This document shows positions 23,692 through 31,903 of a stretch of 64,000 bases of DNA, one piece after another. A model generated the notes under the pieces. That model was not told the origin of the DNA, did not search any database, and saw only the letters and a list, made by a program, of their open reading frames with translations. The position numbers and the translations under genes were made by a program. Numbering within the stretch: the stretch's first letter is position 1; every line of letters begins with the position of its first letter. Source of the stretch: CAYNHQ01 sp964397255 (GTDB lineage: Bacteria > Bdellovibrionota_G > JALEGL01 > DATDPG01); the NCBI GenBank assembly GCA_964397255.1, contig CAYNHQ010000003.1, positions 1 to 64,000 of the forward strand. Direction: 5' to 3'.

Positions 23692-26600
23692 TTAGTGCGC
23701 TTCGAGTTCCTGTTCCGAATCCATCATGGTCTTTATAAATTGCTCACGGGACTCGCTGACATACGGTTGGAGGGCCTGATGAAATAAGATTACCTGCGCT
23801 TCCAGGGAGCGGCGCAGATTCAGCCGGTCTTGCAGAATCATTTGAATGGGCATTCGCGCCGTCACCGCGCCACTCTGTTCGTGAGATACGAGCCGAAGCC
23901 GGGCATCGTCATCCAATAGATGCGTGAATACCCTCGCCATCGAACCCGGGCCTGACGTCCATGTACGCATTCGCATACGCAAATCGCGGGCCGCCTCCGC
24001 ATTCCAAAGTAACTTCCTTCCTGATACGAGGAGACCGCCAAGGCTCGAACGATACGTCGCTGAATTCGCGATTTCATCGTCTCCTCCGCCGGAAAGGACC
24101 AGCAGTTGATGAAGCTCCCCCAGCCAGACCTCCGGACGCGTGGCCCGAATTTCCCGAACGCTTCGCTCCGCCTCGTGATCTCTTGCGGAATATGAAAATC
24201 GGGCTTCGCGAGCGGGCGTTTCAGGAAAATACTTTTTCATGATGTACGCCTGCGCATCGGCATCGCTTGCCTTCGTGACATAGAAGTAGTCTCGTAACCG
24301 TTCATGTACACCGTTTAAGAGCTGAGCCAGAGCGGCCTGGGCGAGTTGGACTCGAATCGTCAGCTCACTTTCCATTTGCGCGAAAAATAATTCCTCCTCC
24401 TCCAACGCTCGTTTCATTTCATCCGACATTCCGGCAGGTGTGATGAGACCTCTGTCATCACCCATTTCCGTCACTGGGCGTAAATAGAATTCAACGTCCC
24501 TTCTTTTTTGCGCCATCCTTTGTTTCCATCTTTCGAAATCGTCGGAACTTTCCACACCATATCGAACGTCCTGATAGAGCGATTCCAACATTCCCGCCAT
24601 ACCGCTCGTGAGAAGTAACCCCACGCCCGGTGACAGGGATTGGGTCACGCCCGTGCTGACCGAAAGAATGACGAAGGAGGCCATGAGATCGGTCCACTGA
24701 ATCGATCGAAATGTGTAGGAAACGCTTCGAGAGCGATCCATGGCGAGCCACTTGGTTTTCGTACGAAATACATAATCAAATTGGGCGAGGTCGGCTTCGG
24801 ATAACGGCGCTTTCAAAACGCTTCCTGTAAACGTAGTGGGTAACAAAGCGGGAAGAACGAGAGAATCTTTCGTTAAGGCGTTTCGAAACGTCTTTTCCGA
24901 AGCGAAATACGCCAGATTTGTATTTCTCCGCGATTCAAGGGAGCGCGCCACATCACGAGCGGTCGTGGCATTTTGATAGATGTTCTGGGCCACCAATCCC
25001 ACCCCCAGACCCACCTTTCCGATAAACGAAATCAGACGGGGGAGAGTTTTTTGCGCCAGACGATCGCTTAACTCGCCGAGGCGCTCTTTCGGAATGACTT
25101 TCAGAATGCCAACAAGCGATGCGCGCCCCGCGACTTGCGTGGCGACGTCCGCTGTGAAAAAGATTCCCAACGACTGTAGATGCGGAACTGAAAACACGTG
25201 CTGAAACCCCAGCGTGATCGCTTGCAAAGGCGTCGCGCCCGACGTCTGCATGATTTTCACGGCCTCCATGACGGAGAGGGCCAGGAGAAGCTTCGCCTGT
25301 CCGCTCACCATCTTGGGTGCTGTAGCTCGAAGCGAGAGCCCTTCGACGAGTTCATCCACAAACGCCTTTTCCACGACTTCGATTTCCGCCCGGATCTCTT
25401 CGGCCTGCTGAGCCGAAGCCAGCGCTTCGTCGGTATCCGCGACCTGACCGAGGGCCGTCAGAAAGGCGCCGTTGGGATGAGTTTGAAACGTGGGATCGGC
25501 CTTCATGATGGAAACCATTGAGCCTCGAATATCCGGCGGGAGTAGATCCAAGGCTCCTAGGAAGACGGGCGGGCTGATTCGCGCAAGTCGAAAATACGCG
25601 GCGGTTTTCTCATAGGCCTTTTGCAACCCGCCTGGAAATGCGCCGGTGTCGGTCCCCCCTTCCGGAATGTGGCGATGGTGAATGAGGCCGGAACCACCGG
25701 TATCGATTCTCGCCCGGGAAAAATGAAAGGCATTGAAAGTGGCCGGTAGAAGTTCGGCGAGCGTACTGTTGCTTTTCGCCTGCGCCCGAATATTGCTCAG
25801 CGAATTGTCTATTTGCTGGACGGAAGGAGCTTGGGAACCCAGTTCGTGGTGAATCACGGTGGAAAGTTCGGCGATCGACAATCGGTTCAACTGGATTTTT
25901 CCATCCAGACCCGCCTGATGGACATCTTCCCAGTTCCGCAGAATCCAGCCTGCGACGAGCTTTGTGGTTTTCCCTCTCAACACGGACGCAGCAATTTGAT
26001 GCGAAGTTGAATCCTGTGGCGCGCGCGGACCGGGGGCGGGAGCAGCTGCGGGTTCAGGATTCGCCGCAGGCGGTTCCGGCACGGTTGATAATTCTTCGCG
26101 CTTGGCCGTTTCATCGATGGAAATGATTTTTCCCTCCAAACCGAAAGAATGCGCATAAAACGGATTTTTCAGACGGGCCAAATACGGATAGGGCTCGGCA
26201 TCCGAACTCTTCCGAACTTGCGCTAGCTCGATGACGGCGATTCTGGGCCGCTTCAACAACAGCTCTCTCGCCTGATGCTGAGGCAGAATTCCGTCGACTT
26301 TTGGATTCCACCCCCGTGGCGTACCGGAGGGTCCCAAATAGCGCTCCACCAATTTTCGAAAAACGTTCTCCAGATCGGCCCGATTCCAATCCCCGAACGA
26401 ACTCAGAAGCACGATCGGCCTCCCATCTTCCGCCCGCCATGCATTGGCCTTAACCAGAATATTCGACGCGCGTATGTTCAGCCTCACATAAAACGTGGTT
26501 TCAACCTCCCCGAAGCCTCTCCTGCACCGTACGGGGAGGGAGCCGGCAACTTGGTGCGTTGAAACCTGGATGAGAGGGCCTTCCAAGCGAATCAATTGGG

Positions 26601-29217
26601 CCCGGTCGATGCCGGGCAATCGAAGGATGTCGGGCGAGATCGTCGGTGCCGGCCCGCGATCCGAAAAAAGAAAACTTCGAATCCGCCGCGTCAGCTCCGC
26701 ATCGCTGATTTGCTCCTGCGCTCCGGCATCCGCGGCCTCTTTTCTGAAACGCCGATACGATTCCGGGAACTGAACCGGATTTTCCGCATACAATTTATTT
26801 ACTATGGAAGATACCGCTTCGTCCGCATCCGGCCGCAGCTTAAGCGCGATGGTCACATTGTGCAGAATCTCCGGGAGAAGAACTTCGATCGATTCAACGG
26901 TCGCCTGACGCGTATCATGTTTGTACCATTCGAGGGCGAAGGCTTTGAGAACCTGAAATGGTTTTACCTGCAATTGCGGTTCCCCCGCCACCGGAGCTTT
27001 AAACAAATTCGGGTGATCTCTGCGAAGGATATGAGCCACCGTTTCAATGGATTCACCGATCTCGGGCGAGACCTCGATTAAGTCTCGGGCAACATCCTCG
27101 GGTGACCGAAAATTTGTCCAGCTAAGCAATTCCTCTTGACCGAAGAGATTCAAGACCTCGTTCACCTTATGCGAAAGATCCGGTTGAACGTCGTCTGCAT
27201 CGGCCACTTCGACAGCTCGATTTTCAGACAAGATCAGATGGGGAGTGAGTCGAGCCAAAGATTCATTCGAAGCAAGTACCTTTGAAAGCGCAATGGCGTG
27301 ATCTGCGCCGGACATTTTGTGGAAGGAGGTTCGCACATACAGAATGAATCGTGAATCCTCGGGAATTTGGCAATGCTGGTATATCATGCGCATCAATTCG
27401 GTTTCCACATTGTCGTGACCGATTCGAGGCGCTCGAATCATGATTTTGTATCCAGAGCGGTATAGAGCTTGAAATAGCTCTCGTGTGTTTTCCAGAAACC
27501 CCACTTCCATTCCCTGCTCCGAGCCGTATAGGCTGCGCACCGGGTACCATTTTCCGTCCGCCGTCCGAACGCGCCTGATATTTCCCGTGATCTTTTCGGC
27601 ATTCAGGTCCGGATCCAACGTACCGTTTCGGGCCGCAATATAGATTTCGGATCCTTCCACCAGAATTCGATTTTCGCCGTTCGGTTTTCCGAGGGCAGGC
27701 GCCGCAGCGACTTGCTGTGAAATCGGACGATAGGTCGCAGGGCGACGTACGGTTACGGGATCCGGCTCATGAGAAAGATCGACCGTTTTCATCTGGTCGC
27801 GCATTGACTCAATCTCGGAAAAGTTTTTGGCTCGCGAAAGCTCGTCGAGCCAAAAGTACGCGATATCGGGATCCTTCCCTTCGAATGGCGCCAGAGCTTC
27901 GAGCGTTGAGACGACGAGCCCCTCACGGAGACCACCCGCCGGGGAGAGATCAAGGACTTTGGATATCGCTTTCGGCAAAAGATTCGGTTCCGTGGAATTC
28001 CGAATCGCTCGCAGGCCTCGAACCGCCGTAGGAGTCATTTGCGTCAACGAACCATCGAGAAGATCGCGCGGGACAGCGTTTTCGAAAAGATTGTAGAGGC
28101 CCTCCGATTCCAGAAGACCCTGATTCACCATGGCAATGGTCTTTTCTCGCGGCCGTGTGCTCGGCGGCGCTTCTTCCGGCATCTCACCGTTGAGCGCCAT
28201 ATCCAACGAAGCGGATAACGACGCGTCGACCTGTCCCATACGTTCCAGCCGCCAAATTACGTCTTCCAGAAACGCGGGCAGATTGTTGACGGCGGCCAAT
28301 CCTTGCCCGTTCTTCGACCGAAGGAGCTTCTGAACCGCCACCAACTCCGGTGTCTGGGGATTTCGGACGGCGAAATACGCTCGGCGTGAACCCAGCGTGG
28401 CCAACCTTTTTGCAAGACGGACTACGGCCCCTTCGATATCGTGATCGTATCTGGGATCCTTCGCGATCGTCTCCGCAAATTCTTTTTGTTCGCGAATGAG
28501 GCCATCCACGACCTGCACCTGTTCCGGAACTCGCGAAAAATCTCGAACGGTCTCGAGCAAGGGAATGACGAATTCGGATGGGCTTTTCGTGGAATCAAGA
28601 AGCGGGTGTAGATGATCTCTTGTGAAGCCATTGTCGGCGGCGGCTTGAATCAAGGGTGAAAGAATGGATCGATAGGTCTCGAAACAATCGATGGCGAAGC
28701 GATACGTTCCGATGCGTGAAGCGCGGGCCGTGATTTCCGCCGAACCTTCGTTAGAGGCCGCCACAGCGAATCGCGCGGCGCTGGTACCGACCGCCCGGCC
28801 GGCATCTCCACCCAAGGGCTCAGGCCCACGAAGGAATGGAAGCAGTCGGTTGTATAAATTTACACGGAACTCCGCGCGTTCGAGTTCCGGGGCAAGTGAA
28901 GGTGTTCCATGATCGACCAGATGCGCCGCCAAATTGCGCGCGGCTTCCAGGTGCAACACATCGCTCGGACGAGAAGGACGCGAAAGAAGAACTGTACTCG
29001 AAAAACGAGAAAAATTTTGATCCACCTCGCGAAACAGCGCTTCGCCCTGCAACCCTGTCTCGAGTTCGATTCTTACGACCCAAACCCGAAGTGCGAACCT
29101 TTCCGCAAATCCGAGGGGCCGGATTTGCTCCTGCGCAATCGCGTGACTCCAGGATTGAAGAAAGAGTGCAAGCGCAAAGGCGGCCTGGAAAGGAATGTGG
29201 ATTATTCGAAATTTCAC
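23692..29217 (-). CDS. Giant exported protein of unknown function (1841 residues)
   Basis: Starts at GTG (29217) with a signal peptide ending near SHAIAQ (residue 29). The body is mostly helical. Around residues 530-700 a mixed alpha/beta part (VEGSEIYIAARNG, YKIMIRAPRIGHDNVETELM, RFILYVRTSFH) looks like a folded domain. A proline/alanine linker (PPAANPEPAAAPAPGP) lies near 1060. Near 1320-1560 there are several hydrophobic segments (LLLALSVMEAVKIM, VGLGVGLVAQNIY, FVILSVSTGVTQSL) that may be membrane-spanning. The C-terminal 250 residues are coiled-coil-like. No family recognised. The same overall plan as the 1729-residue neighbour (signal, helices, hydrophobic patch, helices) suggests related jobs. 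Confidence 0.6.
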   Translation of the reverse strand: MKFRIIHIPFQAAFALALFLQSWSHAIAQEQIRPLGFAERFALRVWVVRIELETGLQGEALFREVDQNFSRFSSTVLLSRPSRPSDVLHLEAARNLAAHLVDHGTPSLAPELERAEFRVNLYNRLLPFLRGPEPLGGDAGRAVGTSAARFAVAASNEGSAEITARASRIGTYRFAIDCFETYRSILSPLIQAAADNGFTRDHLHPLLDSTKSPSEFVIPLLETVRDFSRVPEQVQVVDGLIREQKEFAETIAKDPRYDHDIEGAVVRLAKRLATLGSRRAYFAVRNPQTPELVAVQKLLRSKNGQGLAAVNNLPAFLEDVIWRLERMGQVDASLSASLDMALNGEMPEEAPPSTRPREKTIAMVNQGLLESEGLYNLFENAVPRDLLDGSLTQMTPTAVRGLRAIRNSTEPNLLPKAISKVLDLSPAGGLREGLVVSTLEALAPFEGKDPDIAYFWLDELSRAKNFSEIESMRDQMKTVDLSHEPDPVTVRRPATYRPISQQVAAAPALGKPNGENRILVEGSEIYIAARNGTLDPDLNAEKITGNIRRVRTADGKWYPVRSLYGSEQGMEVGFLENTRELFQALYRSGYKIMIRAPRIGHDNVETELMRMIYQHCQIPEDSRFILYVRTSFHKMSGADHAIALSKVLASNESLARLTPHLILSENRAVEVADADDVQPDLSHKVNEVLNLFGQEELLSWTNFRSPEDVARDLIEVSPEIGESIETVAHILRRDHPNLFKAPVAGEPQLQVKPFQVLKAFALEWYKHDTRQATVESIEVLLPEILHNVTIALKLRPDADEAVSSIVNKLYAENPVQFPESYRRFRKEAADAGAQEQISDAELTRRIRSFLFSDRGPAPTISPDILRLPGIDRAQLIRLEGPLIQVSTHQVAGSLPVRCRRGFGEVETTFYVRLNIRASNILVKANAWRAEDGRPIVLLSSFGDWNRADLENVFRKLVERYLGPSGTPRGWNPKVDGILPQHQARELLLKRPRIAVIELAQVRKSSDAEPYPYLARLKNPFYAHSFGLEGKIISIDETAKREELSTVPEPPAANPEPAAAPAPGPRAPQDSTSHQIAASVLRGKTTKLVAGWILRNWEDVHQAGLDGKIQLNRLSIAELSTVIHHELGSQAPSVQQIDNSLSNIRAQAKSNSTLAELLPATFNAFHFSRARIDTGGSGLIHHRHIPEGGTDTGAFPGGLQKAYEKTAAYFRLARISPPVFLGALDLLPPDIRGSMVSIMKADPTFQTHPNGAFLTALGQVADTDEALASAQQAEEIRAEIEVVEKAFVDELVEGLSLRATAPKMVSGQAKLLLALSVMEAVKIMQTSGATPLQAITLGFQHVFSVPHLQSLGIFFTADVATQVAGRASLVGILKVIPKERLGELSDRLAQKTLPRLISFIGKVGLGVGLVAQNIYQNATTARDVARSLESRRNTNLAYFASEKTFRNALTKDSLVLPALLPTTFTGSVLKAPLSEADLAQFDYVFRTKTKWLAMDRSRSVSYTFRSIQWTDLMASFVILSVSTGVTQSLSPGVGLLLTSGMAGMLESLYQDVRYGVESSDDFERWKQRMAQKRRDVEFYLRPVTEMGDDRGLITPAGMSDEMKRALEEEELFFAQMESELTIRVQLAQAALAQLLNGVHERLRDYFYVTKASDADAQAYIMKKYFPETPAREARFSYSARDHEAERSVREIRATRPEVWLGELHQLLVLSGGGDDEIANSATYRSSLGGLLVSGRKLLWNAEAARDLRMRMRTWTSGPGSMARVFTHLLDDDARLRLVSHEQSGAVTARMPIQMILQDRLNLRRSLEAQVILFHQALQPYVSESREQFIKTMMDSEQELEAH

Positions 29218-29372
29218 GGCTTACGAAGATTCAGCAAGGCACATGCCAGAAGCCGCGCCGCTAATAGATTATTTATACTATAAATATCAAGTAGTTATGG
29301 TGCGTTTTCTAAGGTCGTTTCTTTCCTGTGTCATGCCTGGGGCGCCCGCCGCTGGGGTTACCCGTCACTTGA

Positions 29373-29403
29373 ATTCATCCCCTAAGGCGCCATTCCGAAT
29401 TTG
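29373..29403 (-). repeat. Dispersed recombinase-tail word, copy d
   Basis: The minus strand encodes NSEWRLRG then stop. It lies in the gene-free stretch 29218-29449, which otherwise shows only a GGCGCCC-rich patch and the ribosome site of the next gene. Confidence 0.55.
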
Positions 29404-29449
29404 CCCTGACGGTTATTCTCGAATATGACTTCGATCCAAGGGGGGAAAT

Positions 29450-29737
29450 ATGAAAAAAATGGTCGTGCTTTGTATTCTGCTTTTCGGAACCAATTCGTTT
29501 GCTGCGGTTTCGCCGTACTGGGATTCGGTGATTCAGGTCGACGCTGTTGTTCATTCCAAGGCTGTTGCAGATGTTTTGGGTACGCGCATCACCGTAATCA
29601 AGAGTCTGGGCGATCTCCGTTTTGAAGTGGATTCCGAGACGTGCCGTGCCACCGTAACGCTGTCGGCTACGGGGCCGAATCAAGCGGGACCGGTTTCGTA
29701 TACGGTGGCATCCGTTACCGATCGTTACTGCGAGTGA
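29450..29737 (+). CDS. Small exported protein of unknown function
   Basis: A 95-residue protein with a strong ribosome site (a run of G at 29440-29445) and a clean signal peptide (MKKMVVLCILLFGTNSFA). The mature 77 residues are beta-strand-like with two cysteines (ETCRATV and DRYCE at the very C-terminus) that could form a disulfide. No family recognised. It is the only plus-strand gene among the exported proteins here and is flanked on both sides by copies d and e of the recombinase-tail word. Confidence 0.6.
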   Translation: MKKMVVLCILLFGTNSFAAVSPYWDSVIQVDAVVHSKAVADVLGTRITVIKSLGDLRFEVDSETCRATVTLSATGPNQAGPVSYTVASVTDRYCE

Positions 29738-29810
29738 TGTAGGGCGAAGAAGAGGCTACACCTCATAAAATTCACGCTGCCGGGTGACGCCTCATGCGAC
29801 CCGATAGCCT

Positions 29811-29840
29811 CATTCGCTAAGGAGCGCCATTCCGAATTGG
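29811..29840 (-). repeat. Dispersed recombinase-tail word, copy e
   Basis: The minus strand encodes NSEWRSLANE, nearly the intact recombinase tail. It lies between the small exported gene and the DUF5668-like gene. Confidence 0.6.
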
Positions 29841-29849
29841 TCTTCAACG

Positions 29850-30068
29850 TTAGTCAGTTGTCTTCGAAGCCTCAGGGCAACACTTGCACATGCTCTTGGC
29901 CATACGCTTAAGACCCGCGAGAATAATGATGACAGGCCATGCGATCGCAGCCGTGTGATCACTGATGACGCCTAAATTTTTAAGCAAGAATGTGAGACCG
30001 AAAAGTATGACAAAAATCCCGATCATTTTGTGACAGGGGCAACAGCATTTTTTCCCATTCGAATCCAT
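29850..30068 (-). CDS. Small cysteine-rich membrane protein (DUF5668/LiaF-like segment)
   Basis: A 72-residue protein. A cysteine cluster at the N-terminus (KKCCCPCHK) is followed by two hydrophobic helices (MIGIFVILFGLTFLLKNLG and AAIAWPVIIILAGL) and a second cysteine pair (CKCC). The helix pair resembles the short membrane region found in DUF5668/LiaF-type proteins. The clustered cysteines could bind a metal ion. Function unknown. Confidence 0.6.
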   Translation of the reverse strand: MDSNGKKCCCPCHKMIGIFVILFGLTFLLKNLGVISDHTAAIAWPVIIILAGLKRMAKSMCKCCPEASKTTD

Positions 30069-30137
30069 GTCGACCTCGCTTTCAAATTGAACTTACGCCA
30101 CTTTATCGATCGATGATACATATTAAAGTCGCTTATT

Positions 30138-30223
30138 GCCGCCGTGGTGGAATGGCAGACACGCCAGGCTTAGAACCTGGTGAGAGTAATCTCGTGGGGG
30201 TTCAAGTCCCTCCGGCGGCACCA
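30138..30223 (+). tRNA. tRNA-Leu (anticodon TAG)
   Basis: A class II tRNA with acceptor GCCGCCG closing on CGGCGGC, anticodon stem CCAGG/CCTGG with loop CTTAGAA (anticodon TAG), a variable arm with GAG...CTC and encoded CCA. Its 3' end is the insertion site of the element that follows, and the tRNA stays intact. Confidence 0.95.
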
Positions 30224-30228
30224 TTGTG
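30207..30228. other. attL (tRNA-Leu 3' end)
   Basis: The last 17 bases of the tRNA-Leu gene plus five following bases, repeated exactly at 40383-40404. Confidence 0.85.
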
Positions 30229-30278
30229 AATTTAACTTCCTGAAATCATTCAGTGCCGAGAGAAACATAGGGTCACTT

Positions 30279-30295
30279 GCGGAACTTTGCGGAAC
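30279..30295. repeat. Paired GCGGAAC words next to attL
   Basis: GCGGAAC at 30279-30285 and 30289-30295, about one helical turn apart. The same pair in the same direction lies near attR (40248-40265). Candidate arm-type binding sites of the integrase. Confidence 0.45.
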
Positions 30296-30314
30296 AGCTC
30301 GTTTTATTTCGACT

Positions 30315-31544
30315 TCACTGCACTTCTGTTGAAGCTTCGGACCTTACCTGCCCGACGAGAAAATTCGCTAACGCTGCTTTCTGCGTCGTCTCGGTAACTC
30401 GCGCGTAATGGTCGGTCATCTTGGAACTTCGATGCCCGAGCGCCGCTTGTGTCGCCCGCTGATTCCCCGTCTGATCCGCATGAAGTTTCGCGAACGTGTG
30501 ACGAAGAAAATGGGTCGAGCGAACTTTAAACCCCAACGCCCTAAGCGCTTTGTTGTACGCATTTTGGATCGCTGGATACGTCAACGGCTTTCCTTCCTCT
30601 TGAAACACAAAAGGACCGTTGGTTCCTCTCTCCCTCCACTCCCGCAAAATTTCCACGAGCCTGGGAGGCAAGAGAATCACACGGGTTTCGCCGGTTTTCG
30701 TTCCTGACCGAAGTCTCGGTTCTTTATGCGGCCGTTTCCACCAAACCACCTGACAGATTCGAATCTGTCCGTAATTTAGATCCACGGATTCCCAATAAAG
30801 CCCGCCCGCTTCGCCAATCCGAACGCCGGTCATCCCCTGAAGCGCAGCTAGGTAATAGTAAACCGGCTTGTGGTGCGTCCGAAGACGCTCCAAAAACCGT
30901 TCGTACTCTTCCCACGACAGCGCTTTCTCGATTCCAACCGGCTTCTTCCGAAAAACCGAGTCGCGAACGTGCCGTTTGAGATAAGGACTTTGAAACCGAG
31001 GATTCTTGTATTCCTTGTACCAGTTCAACAAGAGTCTCAAGGTTTTGACCTCCCGTTCAAACGACGCTCGCGCAGACTTTTTCGGATATGCCGGATCGAT
31101 CAAGTGCATGATCCAGGCGTCGATATCTTCCGCCATCAACTCTTCCACCGGAGCCTCGAACAAAGGCTGTAAGTGAACCAAGTTCTGGGCGTAGAGATCC
31201 CACGTACTTTCTGCTTGCCGGGCGCGTGTCCATTCTCGCCAGTCATGGATCAGATCCTCCACCGTGTAGACCGACTTCTTAATTTTCAGAGTCACGGGAT
31301 TGGAGGACACCTTCCACGCTCGCGCTTCTTCGATGGAATCGAAAAAGCCTGACGTTTGAACACTGCGGCCAAGCGCCTTTACGCGTTTTTTGGCCCGAAA
31401 CGGTTGTTGGTTACATCCTCGAATGGCCCGAGGATCGACATATTTTTGCCTCTCCTCATCCCATACCCAGACTTTATAGATTCCCGGGTATCCCCGCACT
31501 GAAGTTTCAATGCGGTTTCCCCGATACATTTGATTGTCGTTCAT
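30315..31544 (-). CDS. int: Tyrosine recombinase / integrase
   Basis: A 409-residue phage-type integrase starting at the ATG at 31544, which overlaps the stop of the excisionase-like gene. The longer upstream frame runs inside that gene. There is an N-terminal core-binding domain (around 100-200). The catalytic domain has the usual residues: R in GMTGVRIGEAGG, H-x-x-R in HFLRHTFA, H in LGHRSSKM and the nucleophile Y in TDHYAR. The gene points towards its tRNA-Leu attachment site about 90 bases away, the standard place for such integrases. Confidence 0.92.
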   Translation of the reverse strand: MNDNQMYRGNRIETSVRGYPGIYKVWVWDEERQKYVDPRAIRGCNQQPFRAKKRVKALGRSVQTSGFFDSIEEARAWKVSSNPVTLKIKKSVYTVEDLIHDWREWTRARQAESTWDLYAQNLVHLQPLFEAPVEELMAEDIDAWIMHLIDPAYPKKSARASFEREVKTLRLLLNWYKEYKNPRFQSPYLKRHVRDSVFRKKPVGIEKALSWEEYERFLERLRTHHKPVYYYLAALQGMTGVRIGEAGGLYWESVDLNYGQIRICQVVWWKRPHKEPRLRSGTKTGETRVILLPPRLVEILREWRERGTNGPFVFQEEGKPLTYPAIQNAYNKALRALGFKVRSTHFLRHTFAKLHADQTGNQRATQAALGHRSSKMTDHYARVTETTQKAALANFLVGQVRSEASTEVQ

Positions 31545-31903
31545 AGAATGCTTTTCCTTTCCGACAACCACCGTTGGATTTCCTGCATATCGAATCGAAC
31601 CATCCTTGGTTGGGGTCGAACCGTTGGAATCGCTTCCTTCAACACCCAATCTCGGATCGTCTTTTCGCTGCAGGCGAGATACTTCGCCAATTCTGCAACC
31701 GTTACGAGTCGACCTATTCCGTTTTCAAAGAACGCTCCTCGGGAGGACCAATGATTTTCCCGAGTTCTGACGGAAGAAAGACTACCATTCCGAATTTGCC
31801 GTGACTTCTTTTTTCCCATCAACGCATTTTTAAGGCCTAGAGTGGATGTGGCGTATTCTGGATTTTCCCAAAGGATAACCCGGTTTTCTTCAATAGAAGT
31901 CAC
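31541..31903 (-). CDS. Excisionase-like helix-turn-helix protein
   Basis: From GTG at 31903 the product has 120 residues. The C-terminal half is a MerR-like HTH_17 domain (LVTVAELAKYLACSEKTIRDWV, then RPQPRMVRFDMQEIQRWL), typical of excisionases and regulators in integrative elements. The GTGA overlap with the ATPase gene upstream and the ATGA overlap with the integrase downstream show translational coupling at both ends. The N-terminal 60 residues are unusual for a simple Xis and of unknown use. A TTG start at 31915 is possible. Confidence 0.7.
   Translation of the reverse strand: MTSIEENRVILWENPEYATSTLGLKNALMGKKKSRQIRNGSLSSVRTRENHWSSRGAFFENGIGRLVTVAELAKYLACSEKTIRDWVLKEAIPTVRPQPRMVRFDMQEIQRWLSERKSIL

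Noticed and set aside
28836..29264. 142-residue plus-strand frame antisense to the 1841-residue gene, and similar ones at 22836-23249 and 26596-27081
   Set aside because: No domain, no ribosome site, and they lie opposite a continuous gene with a signal peptide.
31783..31806. Match to the dispersed word (CATTCCGAATTTGCC) inside the excisionase-like gene
   Set aside because: Only the AATTCGGAATGG core fits and it lies within coding sequence without the GCGCTCC part; probably chance.
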